Of a stretch of DNA of 52,373 nt, positions 23,515 through 32,966 are shown in pieces (within the stretch, counting starts at the first letter, position 1; every line of letters starts with the position of its first letter). The notes beneath the pieces are model-generated. The model saw nothing but the letters and a program-made list of their open reading frames with translations. It searched no databases and was not told the DNA's origin. This DNA is from Gemmataceae bacterium. Its GTDB lineage: Bacteria; Planctomycetota; Planctomycetia; Gemmatales; Gemmataceae. The translations under genes and the position numbers were made by a program. Location of the stretch: the NCBI GenBank assembly GCA_028288765.1, contig JAQGHQ010000583.1:1-52373 (forward strand), written 5' to 3'.

Positions 23515-24176
23515 ACCCGCCGGGCCTCACGATGCCGCCGTCCCTCGCCGACCTCCGCCAGAATTACTCTCTCGGCGGGCTCTCCGAGGCCGAGGCCGGC
23601 GATGACCCGTTCACCCTGTTCCGCCTGTGGTTCGATCAGGCCCTCGGCGCCGGCCTCCCCGAGCCGAACGCGATGATCCTCGCCACATGCACCACCGACG
23701 GCGTGCCGTCCGCCCGGATTGTTCTTCTGAAAGCGCTCGACGACAGTGGTTTTACCTTCTTCACCAACTACGACAGCCGGAAGGGTGGCGAGATGGCGGC
23801 GAACCCGCGGGTCGCGCTCGTGTTCCCGTGGCACGCCCTCGAACGCCAGGTGCGGGTCGAGGGGGCGGTCGAGAAGGTAACGCCCGCGGAGTCGGACGAG
23901 TACTTCGCGAACCGCCCGCTCGGCAGCCGGCTCGGGGCGTGGGCGTCCGCCCAGAGCGCGGTGATCCCCGGGCGCGAGTTCCTGGAACGGCGGCACGCGG
24001 AACTGATGGCCCTCTACCCGGACGGGAATGTCCCCCGCCCCCCGAACTGGGGCGGATACCGGGTCATCCCGAGCACACTGGAATTCTGGCAGGGTCGTCC
24101 GAGCAGACTCCACGACCGGATCCTGTTCACCCGCCAGGCGGACGGGGGGTGGACGAAGGAGCGACTCGCTCCTTGA
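23511..24176 (+). CDS. pdxH: Pyridoxamine 5'-phosphate oxidase
   Basis: A 221-residue FMN-dependent oxidase that forms pyridoxal 5'-phosphate. Family signatures are clear: SLADLRQNYSLGGLSEAEAG at the N terminus, NAMILATCTTDGVPSARIVL and GFTFFTNYDSRKGGEMAANP (FMN binding), ERQVRVEGAVEKV, GSRLGAWASAQSAVI and the end WGGYRVIPSTLEFWQGRPSR then LHDRI. The GTG at 23511 gives a 4-nt overlap with the upstream ThuA-like gene and has GGAGA just before it; the ATG at 23532 is an alternative. Length fits the family. Confidence 0.96.
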   Translation: MNPPGLTMPPSLADLRQNYSLGGLSEAEAGDDPFTLFRLWFDQALGAGLPEPNAMILATCTTDGVPSARIVLLKALDDSGFTFFTNYDSRKGGEMAANPRVALVFPWHALERQVRVEGAVEKVTPAESDEYFANRPLGSRLGAWASAQSAVIPGREFLERRHAELMALYPDGNVPRPPNWGGYRVIPSTLEFWQGRPSRLHDRILFTRQADGGWTKERLAP

Positions 24177-24181
24177 GTTCG

Positions 24182-24208
24182 TGCGGCCCTCCCCGCAGGG
24201 CGGCCGCA
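24182..24208. terminator. Hairpin after pdxH
   Basis: Stem TGCGGCC (24182-24188) with GGCCGCA (24202-24208), extended by CCT/AGG inside, 5 nt after the pdxH stop. No T-tract follows, so it may be only a weak terminator. Confidence 0.35.
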
Positions 24209-24293
24209 GTTCCCGAGAATACACCGGACGGGTCGACCGTCTAGGGGTGTGCCGGCTGAGAACCTGTTACCTTCGCACCGAAGAGGACCGACG

Positions 24294-24857
24294 ATGAATG
24301 CGTTGAAGTTCGCGGCCGCGGCCGCGATCCTGGTCGCGTGTGCGGCCGTGGGCACCGGGGAGGACAAAAAGGTGACCGGACCGCTCGACGTGAAGATCAA
24401 GGGGATCGACGGGAAGGACCTCGACCTGTCCAAGTTCAAGGGCAAGGTCGTGCTGATCGTCAACGTGGCCAGCAAGTGCGGGTACACCAAGCAGTACGAA
24501 GGCCTACAGGATCTCTACAGCAAGTACGGGAAGGACGGGCTGGTGGTCCTGGGGGTGCCGTCGAACGACTTCGGCAAGCAGGAGCCGGGGACCGAGGAAG
24601 AGATCCAGAAGTTCTGCTCCTCGAAGTACAAGGTCACCTTCCCGCTGACCTCGAAGGTGGTCGTGAAGGGGGAGGACAAGGCCCCGCTGTACAAGGTCCT
24701 GACCGCGGCGACGGACGACAAGGAGGAGATCCGCTGGAACTTCGAGAAGTTCCTGATCGGCCGGGACGGCAAGGTCGTCGGCCGGTACAAGTCCGCCGTC
24801 GCGCCCGAGAGCGATACGCTGATCAGCGCCGTCAAGACCGAGCTCGACAAGAAGTAA
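24294..24857 (+). CDS. Glutathione peroxidase-family protein (cysteine type, exported)
   Basis: A 187-residue thiol peroxidase that reduces hydroperoxides. After a short signal-like helix (KFAAAAAILVACAAV) comes the thioredoxin fold: GKVVLIVNVASKCGYTKQYE with the peroxidatic Cys, GVPSNDFGKQEPGTEEEIQK with the conserved Gln, and IRWNFEKFLIGRDGKVVGRY with the conserved Trp and Asn. The peroxidatic residue is encoded by TGC (cysteine), not UGA, although the genome encodes SelB. In bacteria such enzymes usually use thioredoxin. The ATG at 24294 follows AAGAGGACC. A hairpin at 24886-24912 separates it from folP. Confidence 0.93.
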   Translation: MNALKFAAAAAILVACAAVGTGEDKKVTGPLDVKIKGIDGKDLDLSKFKGKVVLIVNVASKCGYTKQYEGLQDLYSKYGKDGLVVLGVPSNDFGKQEPGTEEEIQKFCSSKYKVTFPLTSKVVVKGEDKAPLYKVLTAATDDKEEIRWNFEKFLIGRDGKVVGRYKSAVAPESDTLISAVKTELDKK

Positions 24858-24885
24858 GGTCTTGGTCGTGCGGTCGTAGTCGCGA

Positions 24886-24912
24886 GAAGCCCACCGACCC
24901 CAGGTGGGCTTC
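24886..24912 (+). terminator. Terminator after glutathione peroxidase gene
   Basis: Perfect 10-bp stem GAAGCCCACC (24886-24895) and GGTGGGCTTC (24903-24912) with a 7-nt loop, followed by CTTCGTTCC, a weak T-rich tail. Located 29 nt after the stop codon. Confidence 0.65.
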
Positions 24913-24942
24913 CTTCGTTCCGTGTGATATCGTCAACACATC

Positions 24943-25791
24943 ATGGCCCCTCTGCTCTGGCACGTGCGCGACCGGGTCCTGGAAGTCCGCCGCCGGCCGC
25001 TCGTCATGGGAATCGTGAACGTCACCCCGGACAGTTTCTCGGACGGCGGCCGCTACCATGACCCTGCGGCCGCCGTCGAACTCGGGTTGAAGCTGGTCGC
25101 GCAGGGGGCGGACGTCCTCGACGTCGGCGGGGAATCGTCCCGGCCCGGGGCGGCCCCGGTGTCGGCCGAGGAAGAACTCCGCCGGGTCGCCCCGGTCGTC
25201 GCCCTGCTGGCAACCCGCACGGCCGTCCCCATCTCCGTGGATACGATGAAAGCGGAGGTAGCCCGCCGGTGCCTGGAAGCAGGGGCTTCGATCGTGAACG
25301 ACGTGAGCGGGTTCGGCGACCCGGCCATGCTCGCGGCCGCGGCGGACTACCGGGCCGGGGTTGTCGTCATGCACATGCGGGGGACGCCCGCCACCATGCA
25401 AGACGACCCGCAATACCAGGACGTCGTCCGCGAGGTGGGCGAGTTTTTTGAGGACCGGTTGCACTCGCTGCCGAAGATGGGTATCGCGAAGGAAAGCGTA
25501 TGCCTCGACCCCGGGATCGGGTTCGGGAAGAGGCTCGAACACAACCTGGACCTGCTCGCGAACCTCGGCGCGTTCCGCCGGTTCGGCCGCCCCCTGTGCC
25601 TGGGTGTGAGCCGGAAAGGGTTTATCGGGACCGTGTGCGGGCGCGGGGTGGAGGACCGGGCGCCCGGCTCGCTCGCCGTGGCGTGCTTCGCCGCCGCCCG
25701 CGGAGATGCCCAGGTCCTACGGGTCCACGACGTGGCCCCGACGCGCGACGCCGCCCAGCTGCTCGACGCGATCGACCGGTATCGCCGCTAA
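24943..25791 (+). CDS. folP: Dihydropteroate synthase
   Basis: A 282-residue TIM-barrel enzyme that joins 4-aminobenzoate to the pterin in folate (or methanopterin-like) synthesis. All signatures are present: MGIVNVTPDSFSDGGRY, VLDVGGESSRPGA, PISVDTMKAEVA, IVNDVSGF, VVMHMRGTPATMQ, LDPGIGFGKRLEHNL and LGVSRKGFIG. Length is normal. It follows a terminator, so it probably starts its own transcript; proA follows after 54 nt on the same strand. Confidence 0.97.
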   Translation: MAPLLWHVRDRVLEVRRRPLVMGIVNVTPDSFSDGGRYHDPAAAVELGLKLVAQGADVLDVGGESSRPGAAPVSAEEELRRVAPVVALLATRTAVPISVDTMKAEVARRCLEAGASIVNDVSGFGDPAMLAAAADYRAGVVVMHMRGTPATMQDDPQYQDVVREVGEFFEDRLHSLPKMGIAKESVCLDPGIGFGKRLEHNLDLLANLGAFRRFGRPLCLGVSRKGFIGTVCGRGVEDRAPGSLAVACFAAARGDAQVLRVHDVAPTRDAAQLLDAIDRYRR

Positions 25792-25845
25792 CCGCCCTCC
25801 GCTGGTAGAATTCCCGCAGCCCACCGAGCTTTCCCAGGTTTCTCC

Positions 25846-27153
25846 GTGAACGCCGAATTGACGGATCTGACCGAACCCGACTCCCCCGGCTTGACGGCGG
25901 ACCTTGCGGCGTTTTGCCACGATCTGGCGGAACGTTCAAAAGCCGCGGCCGGGCTGCTCGGCGCGGTCCGGACGGCCGAGAAGAACCGGTGGCTGCTCGC
26001 CGCGGCGAACGCCCTGGAAGTCCGTACCGACGAGCTGCTCGCCGCCAACGCGAAGGACGTCGCCGCCGCACCGGCGTACGGGCTCAACGCCGCCGCCATC
26101 GATCGCCTGAAGCTCACCCCGCCGCGCATCAAGTCGGCCGCCGACGGCCTCCGGCAGGTCGCCGCCCTGCCCGACCCGGTCGGCGAGGTCCGCGAAGGCG
26201 GGACCCGGCCGAACGGGCTCCAGGTCCTGAAAGTCGGCGTCCCGCTCGGGGTCGTGTTCTTCATCTACGAATCGCGGCCGAACGTGACGGTAGACGCCGC
26301 CGGGCTGTGCGTGAAAAGCGGGAACGCGGTTATTCTGCGAGGCGGGAAAGAGGCGATCTACTCCAACACCGCCCTGCACCGGGTGCTGGCGGGCGAACTC
26401 ACGAAGGCCGGTCTCCCCGCGGACGCGGTCCAGCTGGTTCCGACCACTGATCGTGAGGCCGTCGGGCACCTGCTCAAGCTCGGCGACCTGATCGACCTCG
26501 CGATCCCCCGGGGCGGCGAGTCGCTCATCCGCCGGGTGGCCCGCGAAGCGACCATGCCGGTCCTCAAGCACTATGACGGGAATTGCCACGTGTACGTCGA
26601 CGCCGCCGCGGACCTCGGCATGGCGGAGCGGATCGTGTTGAACGCGAAATGCCAGCGGCCCGGGGTGTGCAACGCGGCCGAGAGTTTGCTCGTCCACGCC
26701 GCCGTCGCCGACGTGTTCCTCCCGCGGATCGGCGCCGCATTTGCGGCCCAGAAGGTCGAGGTGCGCGGGTGCGAGGAGACGCGGGCCCGGATTGCCGACG
26801 CGAAGCCGGCGACGGATGCCGATTACCGGGCCGAGTTCCTCGACCTGATCATCTCAGTCAAGGTGGTCGCGGACCTCGACGCGGCGGTGGGGCACATTAA
26901 CCGGTACGGGTCGAAGCACACGGACGCGATCGTGACGGGCGACCTCGCCGCCGCCCGCCGGTTCGCCCAGCTGGTAGACTCGGCCGCGGTGATGGTGAAC
27001 GCGAGCACACGGTTCAACGACGGGTTCGAGCTGGGCCTCGGGGCCGAGATCGGCATCAGTACGGACAAGTTTCACGCCCGCGGCCCGTGTGGGCTTCGGG
27101 AGTTGACCACGTACAAGTACGTCGTCACGGGGGACGGCCACGTCCGGACGTGA
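25846..27153 (+). CDS. proA: Gamma-glutamyl phosphate reductase
   Basis: A 435-residue NADPH-dependent aldehyde dehydrogenase-family enzyme of proline synthesis. Diagnostic segments: GVPLGVVFFIYESRPNVTVD, GNAVILRGGKEAIYSNTALH, DLAIPRGGESLIRRV, the catalytic Cys275 in QRPGVCNAAESLLVH, and the C-terminal NASTRFNDGFELGLGAEIGI followed by FHARGPCGLRELTTYKYVV. Translation probably begins at the GTG at 25846; the first 20 residues are variable. proB is not in the window. Confidence 0.97.
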   Translation: MNAELTDLTEPDSPGLTADLAAFCHDLAERSKAAAGLLGAVRTAEKNRWLLAAANALEVRTDELLAANAKDVAAAPAYGLNAAAIDRLKLTPPRIKSAADGLRQVAALPDPVGEVREGGTRPNGLQVLKVGVPLGVVFFIYESRPNVTVDAAGLCVKSGNAVILRGGKEAIYSNTALHRVLAGELTKAGLPADAVQLVPTTDREAVGHLLKLGDLIDLAIPRGGESLIRRVAREATMPVLKHYDGNCHVYVDAAADLGMAERIVLNAKCQRPGVCNAAESLLVHAAVADVFLPRIGAAFAAQKVEVRGCEETRARIADAKPATDADYRAEFLDLIISVKVVADLDAAVGHINRYGSKHTDAIVTGDLAAARRFAQLVDSAAVMVNASTRFNDGFELGLGAEIGISTDKFHARGPCGLRELTTYKYVVTGDGHVRT

Positions 27154-27192
27154 CAGCTTCGGCGGGCGGGGGCAAGCGCTCCCGGGTTGCTG

Positions 27193-28752
27193 ATGGTTTC
27201 CGGGGTGTTCATCGCGGTCGCCGTGGGCGGGCTGTTCTGGCTGGCGTATCGCCGGCCGCGGCCCCGGCGGTGGCTGCTTCCCCGCCGGACGGGCGTTTCC
27301 GCATACCCCGGTGCCCGGGCCGCCGTTCCCGAACCGGTTTCGGTCGAACGGCAACACCGGCACCTCCAGGCCGGAGGGCTGATCGGGGAAACGACCTTCG
27401 AGGCGACCAAGACCAGGCTCCGGGGTTTGCTCGCGGCCGGGCGGACGGCCGAGGTCGAAGGCGGGCTGCGCCCGGGGCTCGGATTCGCCGTCCAGGTCCG
27501 CGCCCTGGCCGAAATCGGAACCCCCGAAGCCGGGCTCCTGCTCGAACGCCAGCTCGAACGCCCGGTCAGCCGCGATCCGGCCGAACAGTCCTGGTACTGG
27601 GTCGACGTCGCCGCCGGGCTACGGAAGCTCAACCGGGCCACCGCCCTGCCCGCCGTGCTTCGCTGTGCGGACGCGGCGGCCGGCCTGCAACAGGGCGTCG
27701 TCCTGTCCGCCGAGGCGGTTGCGTTCCCGACCTTTCCGGCGCTCCTGCGCGACATCCAGTCCCCGGCCGGGCGGTTGGCCGTGCGGGCGCTCGGCCGCTC
27801 GGCCCGTGGCTGCCGGGACGGGACGATCGATCCCGCGTCCCTCGTGCGGGCCGGGCTCGGGGACCATCTCGCGGCGGTCGCCGAGACCGCGCTCCCGGTA
27901 GCCGACCCGTGGCTCACCACGGCCGTCCTCGAGGCCGAACGGATCGCCCGCCGGCTGGAGCACTGGTCCCGGTTGCTTGCCGCCGACGCCCGCCAGCTTG
28001 CCGAACGACAATGCGCCCGGCTGGCGGCCTCGGCCGTGCGGCGGAAGGGGTGGCTCGGCGGGGCCGTCCGCCGGCTCGTCGGCCGGTTCACCTCTGTTCC
28101 GGTGGAAGAACAGACGGCCACCCTCCACGCCCTCGCCGATCTCCGGGCGGATGTGAGTGTCCTTTTCCCCGATCTGCCCCGCCGCCGGGAGGCGTGGTGG
28201 GCCGAGGCGGTGCGTTGCCTCCGGTGGTCGAAGTCTCGCGGGCTGGGGCCGGTCCTCGCCCGGCGGGCGTCCGCCCTGCTCCGCCGCTCCTGGCGGGGCA
28301 GACCGGGTTCGGAAGTGTTGCTCGGCGCCTTATGCGGCCACCGGTGCGACGACGCCGAAGCGGTGCTCCTGAAAGCCGCCGGCGCGCGGCACCCCGATAC
28401 CCGGCAGGCCGCCGTCGCGGCTTTCGGGTGGTGGGACCCGTTCGATACCTCGGCCGTGGTGAACGTACTCCAGGCCCGGCGGACCGACCGTGATCCGGGC
28501 GTGCGACGGGCGGCGGTCGGGGCCCTGGCTCGACTGGGGGAGCGGTCGGCCCTCCGGGAGTTCGTGGCGGGATTCGCCGCGGAAGACACTTCGTTACGCC
28601 AGTCGGTCGTCCTGACCGCTGCGGAAGAAGGGATCACGTGGCTCTGGCCGGAACTGGACGCGCTCGCCGACTCTTCCGACCGGGACACCGCCCTCGCGGC
28701 GGTAGAAGCCCTGGAGCAAATGCGGGAACATCTCTTCGGGCCGGTGGGATGA
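27193..28752 (+). CDS. Membrane-anchored HEAT-repeat protein
   Basis: A 519-residue protein with one N-terminal TM helix (GVFIAVAVGGLFWLAYRR) followed by positively charged residues, so the bulk should be cytoplasmic. The rest is alpha-helical, rich in Ala, Leu and Arg, with repeated helix pairs like VQVRALAEIGTPEAGLLLER and DPGVRRAAVGALARLGERSA, the pattern of HEAT/armadillo repeats used for protein binding. No catalytic motif is visible. The ATG at 27193 is preferred to the TTG two codons upstream. It begins 40 nt after proA. Partner and function unknown. Confidence 0.75.
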   Translation: MVSGVFIAVAVGGLFWLAYRRPRPRRWLLPRRTGVSAYPGARAAVPEPVSVERQHRHLQAGGLIGETTFEATKTRLRGLLAAGRTAEVEGGLRPGLGFAVQVRALAEIGTPEAGLLLERQLERPVSRDPAEQSWYWVDVAAGLRKLNRATALPAVLRCADAAAGLQQGVVLSAEAVAFPTFPALLRDIQSPAGRLAVRALGRSARGCRDGTIDPASLVRAGLGDHLAAVAETALPVADPWLTTAVLEAERIARRLEHWSRLLAADARQLAERQCARLAASAVRRKGWLGGAVRRLVGRFTSVPVEEQTATLHALADLRADVSVLFPDLPRRREAWWAEAVRCLRWSKSRGLGPVLARRASALLRRSWRGRPGSEVLLGALCGHRCDDAEAVLLKAAGARHPDTRQAAVAAFGWWDPFDTSAVVNVLQARRTDRDPGVRRAAVGALARLGERSALREFVAGFAAEDTSLRQSVVLTAAEEGITWLWPELDALADSSDRDTALAAVEALEQMREHLFGPVG

Positions 28753-28875
28753 AACCACCGGTGGCATGAGTGCTATTTCGGTGTAAATCCGAGTCCGGTC
28801 CCCCTCATGTCGGACCGGGTCGCGTGCCGAATAGATAGTGGTTTGGCCGGTCCCGGTCCGTGTCGGGGACGGGGA

Positions 28876-29139
28876 ATGGGGCGCCTCGGACGCTTGGTCG
28901 GAGTGGGCGTCTTCGCCGCGGTCGTAACCGCGTGCGGATGCGCGTTCGACAAGAAGAAGCCCTACGCCACCGACCCGCTTCTGAGCCGCGGCCGGGGGGT
29001 CTGGGGCGACACCGAGAACGGCCGCCGCGCGGTGCTGATCCCTGTCCCGGAACCAGCTGCGCCGCAGCCCCCGGCAGGCCCGCTCCTGGGCAGTCCGTTG
29101 GTGGCGGTCGAGACGTCCAGACCGGTCACCTCGCCGTGA
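28876..29139 (+). CDS. Small lipoprotein
   Basis: An 87-residue predicted lipoprotein: MGRLGRLVGVGVFAAVVTAC is a signal peptide with a lipobox-like VVTAC (Cys at residue 20, a second Cys two residues on). The mature part is short and proline-rich (KKKPYATDPLLSRGRGVWG, then PEPAAPQPPAGPLLGSP). No domain is recognised. The ATG at 28876 has a G-rich GGGGA upstream; an in-frame ATG at 28807 is less likely because it would bury the signal peptide. Its 3' end overlaps the convergent WD40 gene by 14 nt. Confidence 0.6.
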   Translation: MGRLGRLVGVGVFAAVVTACGCAFDKKKPYATDPLLSRGRGVWGDTENGRRAVLIPVPEPAAPQPPAGPLLGSPLVAVETSRPVTSP

Positions 29140-30082
29140 CGGGGGTGACCGCCACCGACCCGTTGTCGTGCCCGGAGAGCAGTGTTTTCCCATCCGCAGT
29201 GAACACCACACAGTACCCCGGCGACTTGATCGCCTTCGTGAACACCGGCTTGTCGCCGGTGAGTGTCCAGACGGTGAGTTGACCCGAGTAGCCGCACACC
29301 GCGAGCGTCTTCGTCCCGGGCGACCACGCCAGCGCGTACGGGTCATCGGTCGTCGGGCCGAGCTTCTTCGTTTCCTTCCCCCCCGCCACGTCCCAGATCC
29401 GGATCGTGCGGTCCATCGACGCCGACACCAGTGTGTTCGCGTCGCCCGCGAACAGGACCGCCGTGACCGGGAAGTCATGACCCTTGAGCTGTTTCGCCTC
29501 CTTCTGCCCGGGGACGTCCCACACCTTGATCAAGTTGTCCCCCCCGGCGGACGCGAGGGACTTGCCGTCCGGCGAGAACGCGACCGAGTAGACGGAGCCG
29601 GCGTGCGCGCCGAGGTTCTTCAGTTCTTTCCCGTCGGCGGGGTTCCAGAGGCGGACGGACTTGTCGGCCCCGGCCGTCGCGATCGTCTTCCCGTCGGGCG
29701 AAAATGCCACCGTGTCGACAATGTCCGTGTGGCCCTTGAGTTCCTGGGTGGTTTTCCCGTCCACCAGGTTCCAGATCCGGCCGGTCTTGTCGAGGCTGGC
29801 CGAAACGAGGACGTTCTCCTTGGGGTGGAATGCGACGGCGTACACCGGGCCGGTGTGCCCGGCCAGCACCTTCCGCTCCTTGAGCGTACCGTCGGGGGCG
29901 ACGTCCCACAGCTTGACGGTGTTGTCGAACCCGGCGGTGGCGAGGGTCTTCCCGTCGGGCGAGACGGCGAGGGCATGAACGAGTGCGGTGTGGGCTTTCA
30001 CCGGCTGGCCGGGCTGGGCGAAGGCGGGGGGGAAGACTCCGACCAACGCGAGGGCGAAAAGAGCGATCCGCAGGCGGGTCAT
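29126..30082 (-). CDS. Exported WD40-repeat protein
   Basis: A 318-residue beta-propeller protein with a signal peptide (LRIALFALALVGVFPPAFAQ) and seven WD40 blades, each of the form VxxVAFSPDGKxLATAGxDxT followed by (V/I)(K/R)(L/V)W; examples are TVKLWDV, KSVRLWNPA, TIRIWDVAGG. Seven repeats suffice for one closed propeller. It is probably periplasmic and serves as a protein-binding platform; planctomycetes have many such proteins. The ATG at 30080-30082 opens the signal peptide. It overlaps the small lipoprotein gene by 14 nt at the 3' end. Confidence 0.93.
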   Translation of the reverse strand: MTRLRIALFALALVGVFPPAFAQPGQPVKAHTALVHALAVSPDGKTLATAGFDNTVKLWDVAPDGTLKERKVLAGHTGPVYAVAFHPKENVLVSASLDKTGRIWNLVDGKTTQELKGHTDIVDTVAFSPDGKTIATAGADKSVRLWNPADGKELKNLGAHAGSVYSVAFSPDGKSLASAGGDNLIKVWDVPGQKEAKQLKGHDFPVTAVLFAGDANTLVSASMDRTIRIWDVAGGKETKKLGPTTDDPYALAWSPGTKTLAVCGYSGQLTVWTLTGDKPVFTKAIKSPGYCVVFTADGKTLLSGHDNGSVAVTPVTAR

Positions 30083-30219
30083 GGGTGCGGCTCCGGGATG
30101 GGAATCGCGGCGGGTGATGGGCGACATTGTGGGACGAATGGCGTCCGAAAACAACCGCTAAAATCGGGCGACGGGGTAAGGGGCCGACGTGACGGAGGGT
30201 TCATCCGCGGCTGAAATAG

Positions 30220-30248
30220 CGTGGCCCGCGGTTTATCCGCGGGCCACG
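30220..30248 (-). terminator. Strong hairpin after VIT/VWA gene
   Basis: Perfect 12-bp stem CGTGGCCCGCGG (30220-30231) and CCGCGGGCCACG (30237-30248) with a TTTAT loop, 24 nt after the stop of the minus-strand VIT/VWA gene. No T-tract on either side, so termination would rely on the hairpin alone; a similar GCCCGCGGG hairpin follows the anti-sigma gene at 33187-33208. Confidence 0.5.
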
Positions 30249-30272
30249 ACGAGACTTGACGGCGAGGGACTA

Positions 30273-32753
30273 TTACTTCTTCGCGGCGAAGAGGGCCTCG
30301 ATCTCGGCGTCGGTGAGCTGATCCTTGCCGTCGTTCTGGTCGACTACCAGTGCCGTCCCGCTCGGGGTCACCCAGACGACGTGGTTGCCGAGGCGGTACA
30401 CGTCCTTCATTCCCTGGTGTTTTTCCAGGATTCGGAAGTACGCCTCACTCTGCGACTTGATCACCACCGTCGGCATCTCGGCCTTGAAGGCGTCATCAAT
30501 CCACACCCCGCCGATCTCCAGCACCTGCCGCCCGTTCGCCTGGCGATTCGCGGTCAGGCTGAGCCGGTCCTGGGTGCGGAGGGTACCCGTGTTCAGGGCG
30601 AGGTCGACCCCGAGCTTGCCGGTCTGGTAGCCATCTCTATGCCCCTTGAACGCCCGGTTGGCATCGTCAAAGGTCTGCTTCTGGTCCTTGAACCTCTTCA
30701 GCTCACTCGCCAGCCCGGCCCGCGCCACCGGGTCCTTCTCTTTCTTCAGCTGGTCCAGGGCCTCGTTGAGCTGCTTGTCGCTGGCGATCCCGCGATTGGC
30801 CCCGAGCTCGTCGGCCTTCCCGGCCGCCTTCGGGGCCTGGGACTTGGCGAACGCCTCGACCCGCACCGGAGTCGAAGTCGCCCCCGCCGACCCGCCTCCC
30901 CCGCCGGAGGGCGTGAGCCCGGAGGGCATACCGAACGCCCCACCGATCGGGCCGGGAGCCGAGAAGGACGGCCTCGTCCCCGGGACCGACGACGGCCGGA
31001 CCGGCGGGACGACCGGCATCGGCCCGTCCGGCACCACCAGGTAGCTCGTGTACGGGGTCGCGATCCCGTACTTCTTCGCCAGTGACACCACCTCGTCCAC
31101 CAGTTCTTTCTGCTCCCCGTTCGCCCGGATCTGGTCGAGCAGGTATCCCACCTTCCGCCGGGCCCACAGCGGCTCGACGAAATCCTTGCCGGTGTCCGTC
31201 TCGGTCTTCGCCGGGAAGTTGAGCTCGTACACGAACTCCTTCCGTTCGCCGCCGACCATTCCGGTCAGCTTGATCGCCGTGTGTCCGCTTCCGGAGTACC
31301 GGGCGATGACCACCAGCTGCGTGCCGTGGAACAGGTCCGGGAGCTTGGGCGGGTACATCTCGTTGAGCTTGACGTTATCCCCGGTCGCCAGCCGGACGTC
31401 GGTCATCACGGGGTGGCTGATCTTGGCGTAGAGGCTCGCGACCTTCGTCTCGATGTCCTCGGCCGGGCGGACGTAGGTGCTGACGGCCCGGGTCGCGTCG
31501 GCGAGCTGGTCGAGCATCGCGGCGTTCACGTCGTCGCCCACCCCGAAGGTGAAGATCCGGGTGTTGCCGGTGTTCTTGCCGATCACGTTCTTCACGATCT
31601 TGTCCGGGTTCGTCTCGTCCACCGTCGGCTGGCCGTCGGTGAAGAACACCATGGTGAACGGCCGGGCGGCGTCGGTCGACCGCATCTGCATGGCCTCGTC
31701 GAGTGCCGGCCAGATGGCCGTCCCGCCGCTCGTCCGGAGGTCGTCCACCCATTTGTTGGCCCGTTCGAGGTAGTCCTTGTTCGCCTCGACGAGGGTGTCC
31801 CGGAACCGGGTCACGCTCGTCGAGAACTTGATCACCCCGAACCGGTCCTGGGGTTCGAGCTGGGCGAGACAGTATTTCAACGCCTTCTTGGCCTGCTGCA
31901 TCTTCAGCTCGGACATGCTGCTCGACGTGTCGAGGACGAGCACGAGGTCGCGGGGCATGCGCACCACCGCCGGGCCGACCTGCGGGGAGACGAGCATCAT
32001 CACGTACCCGTCTTCCGAGGTGATTGGCTTGTACACGAGCGGGGTAACGCCGATGTCGCCCGCCCCGGTGCCGTAGAAGAGCTGGAAGTCCTTGTCGAGC
32101 ATCGCCTGTTCCCGGGCGAACTCGACCGCGACCTCTTTCTCGTCCTTCCGGGTGATCGTGATCGCGTGGGTCGGGCTGTACACGTTCTGGATCGGGTTCT
32201 GGGACTTGAGCGACACCTTGACCGAGAACTCTTCGAGGGTGCGGGTGTCCTTCCCGTCGGTCTTGAGCGGGTAGACGTACTCGACCACCCCGCCGTCCTT
32301 CGCGGCGATGGACTTGTAGCTCAGTTTCACCTTCTGGTCCCCCCGCGGGGGGACGGGGAATACCCGCAGCCGCATCAGGTTGTTGCCCAGGTATTCGAGC
32401 AGCCCCGGGTCCTGCGTCCGGCGGACGATGTCGGTGTAGACCTGGCTCGCCTTCTTCGCGTCGAGCAGCTCCCCACCGGTCTCTTTTCCGTCCACCCACA
32501 TAGTAAACCGGTCGACACCCGCCCCCTTCGGGACGGGGAACAGGTAAGTCGCTTCGAGGGCTCGGTCGGTGTGATTGCGGAACGTCTGCTCGACGGTCGT
32601 GACGGCCACCTGGTCCTCGATGGTCACATTCACCTTGTGGTTGACCATCGCCAGGGGGGGCAGCTTCCTGTCCTCGGGGATGAGCAGTCCGGCGGCCTGG
32701 GCCGGCCCCCCGGTGAAGATAAGCAGCGCGAAGAGAGGAACGGAGTATCGCAT
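30273..32753 (-). CDS. VIT and VWA domain protein, exported
   Basis: An 826-residue protein related to inter-alpha-trypsin inhibitor heavy chains. Signal peptide MRYSVPLFALLIFTGGPAQA; a VIT domain at about 30-170 (VTTVEQTFRNHTDRALEATY, FPVPKGAGVD); a VWA domain at about 275-450 with an intact metal-ion site (LVLVLDTSSSMSELKMQ, TSGGTAIWPAL, FFTDGQP); a marine-proteobacterial sortase target-like C-terminal half; and a Pro/Gly/Ser-rich linker near 605-650 before a C-terminal helical and beta region. Likely periplasmic or surface-exposed with metal-dependent protein binding. The ATG at 32751-32753 starts the signal peptide. The same strand as the WD40 gene but separated by a strong hairpin. Confidence 0.9.
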   Translation of the reverse strand: MRYSVPLFALLIFTGGPAQAAGLLIPEDRKLPPLAMVNHKVNVTIEDQVAVTTVEQTFRNHTDRALEATYLFPVPKGAGVDRFTMWVDGKETGGELLDAKKASQVYTDIVRRTQDPGLLEYLGNNLMRLRVFPVPPRGDQKVKLSYKSIAAKDGGVVEYVYPLKTDGKDTRTLEEFSVKVSLKSQNPIQNVYSPTHAITITRKDEKEVAVEFAREQAMLDKDFQLFYGTGAGDIGVTPLVYKPITSEDGYVMMLVSPQVGPAVVRMPRDLVLVLDTSSSMSELKMQQAKKALKYCLAQLEPQDRFGVIKFSTSVTRFRDTLVEANKDYLERANKWVDDLRTSGGTAIWPALDEAMQMRSTDAARPFTMVFFTDGQPTVDETNPDKIVKNVIGKNTGNTRIFTFGVGDDVNAAMLDQLADATRAVSTYVRPAEDIETKVASLYAKISHPVMTDVRLATGDNVKLNEMYPPKLPDLFHGTQLVVIARYSGSGHTAIKLTGMVGGERKEFVYELNFPAKTETDTGKDFVEPLWARRKVGYLLDQIRANGEQKELVDEVVSLAKKYGIATPYTSYLVVPDGPMPVVPPVRPSSVPGTRPSFSAPGPIGGAFGMPSGLTPSGGGGGSAGATSTPVRVEAFAKSQAPKAAGKADELGANRGIASDKQLNEALDQLKKEKDPVARAGLASELKRFKDQKQTFDDANRAFKGHRDGYQTGKLGVDLALNTGTLRTQDRLSLTANRQANGRQVLEIGGVWIDDAFKAEMPTVVIKSQSEAYFRILEKHQGMKDVYRLGNHVVWVTPSGTALVVDQNDGKDQLTDAEIEALFAAKK

Positions 32754-32966
32754 CGCAATCTCCCGAAAGGAACGGCCCGGGCTAACCGACCCGATTATAA
32801 GACGCATGTTCGGCGGAATGCGATGGCACGTACCAGGCCTTGTTACAGCGGGGTTACTCGGCGGATCGGATACCGTTGCAGAGCACTCGACTGGTCAGGC
32901 GCTATTCCGCGAGGGAGTAGCAAGCGTCCTCGGGGCACTTCGTTTCACCTACCGATGGTCAAGAAT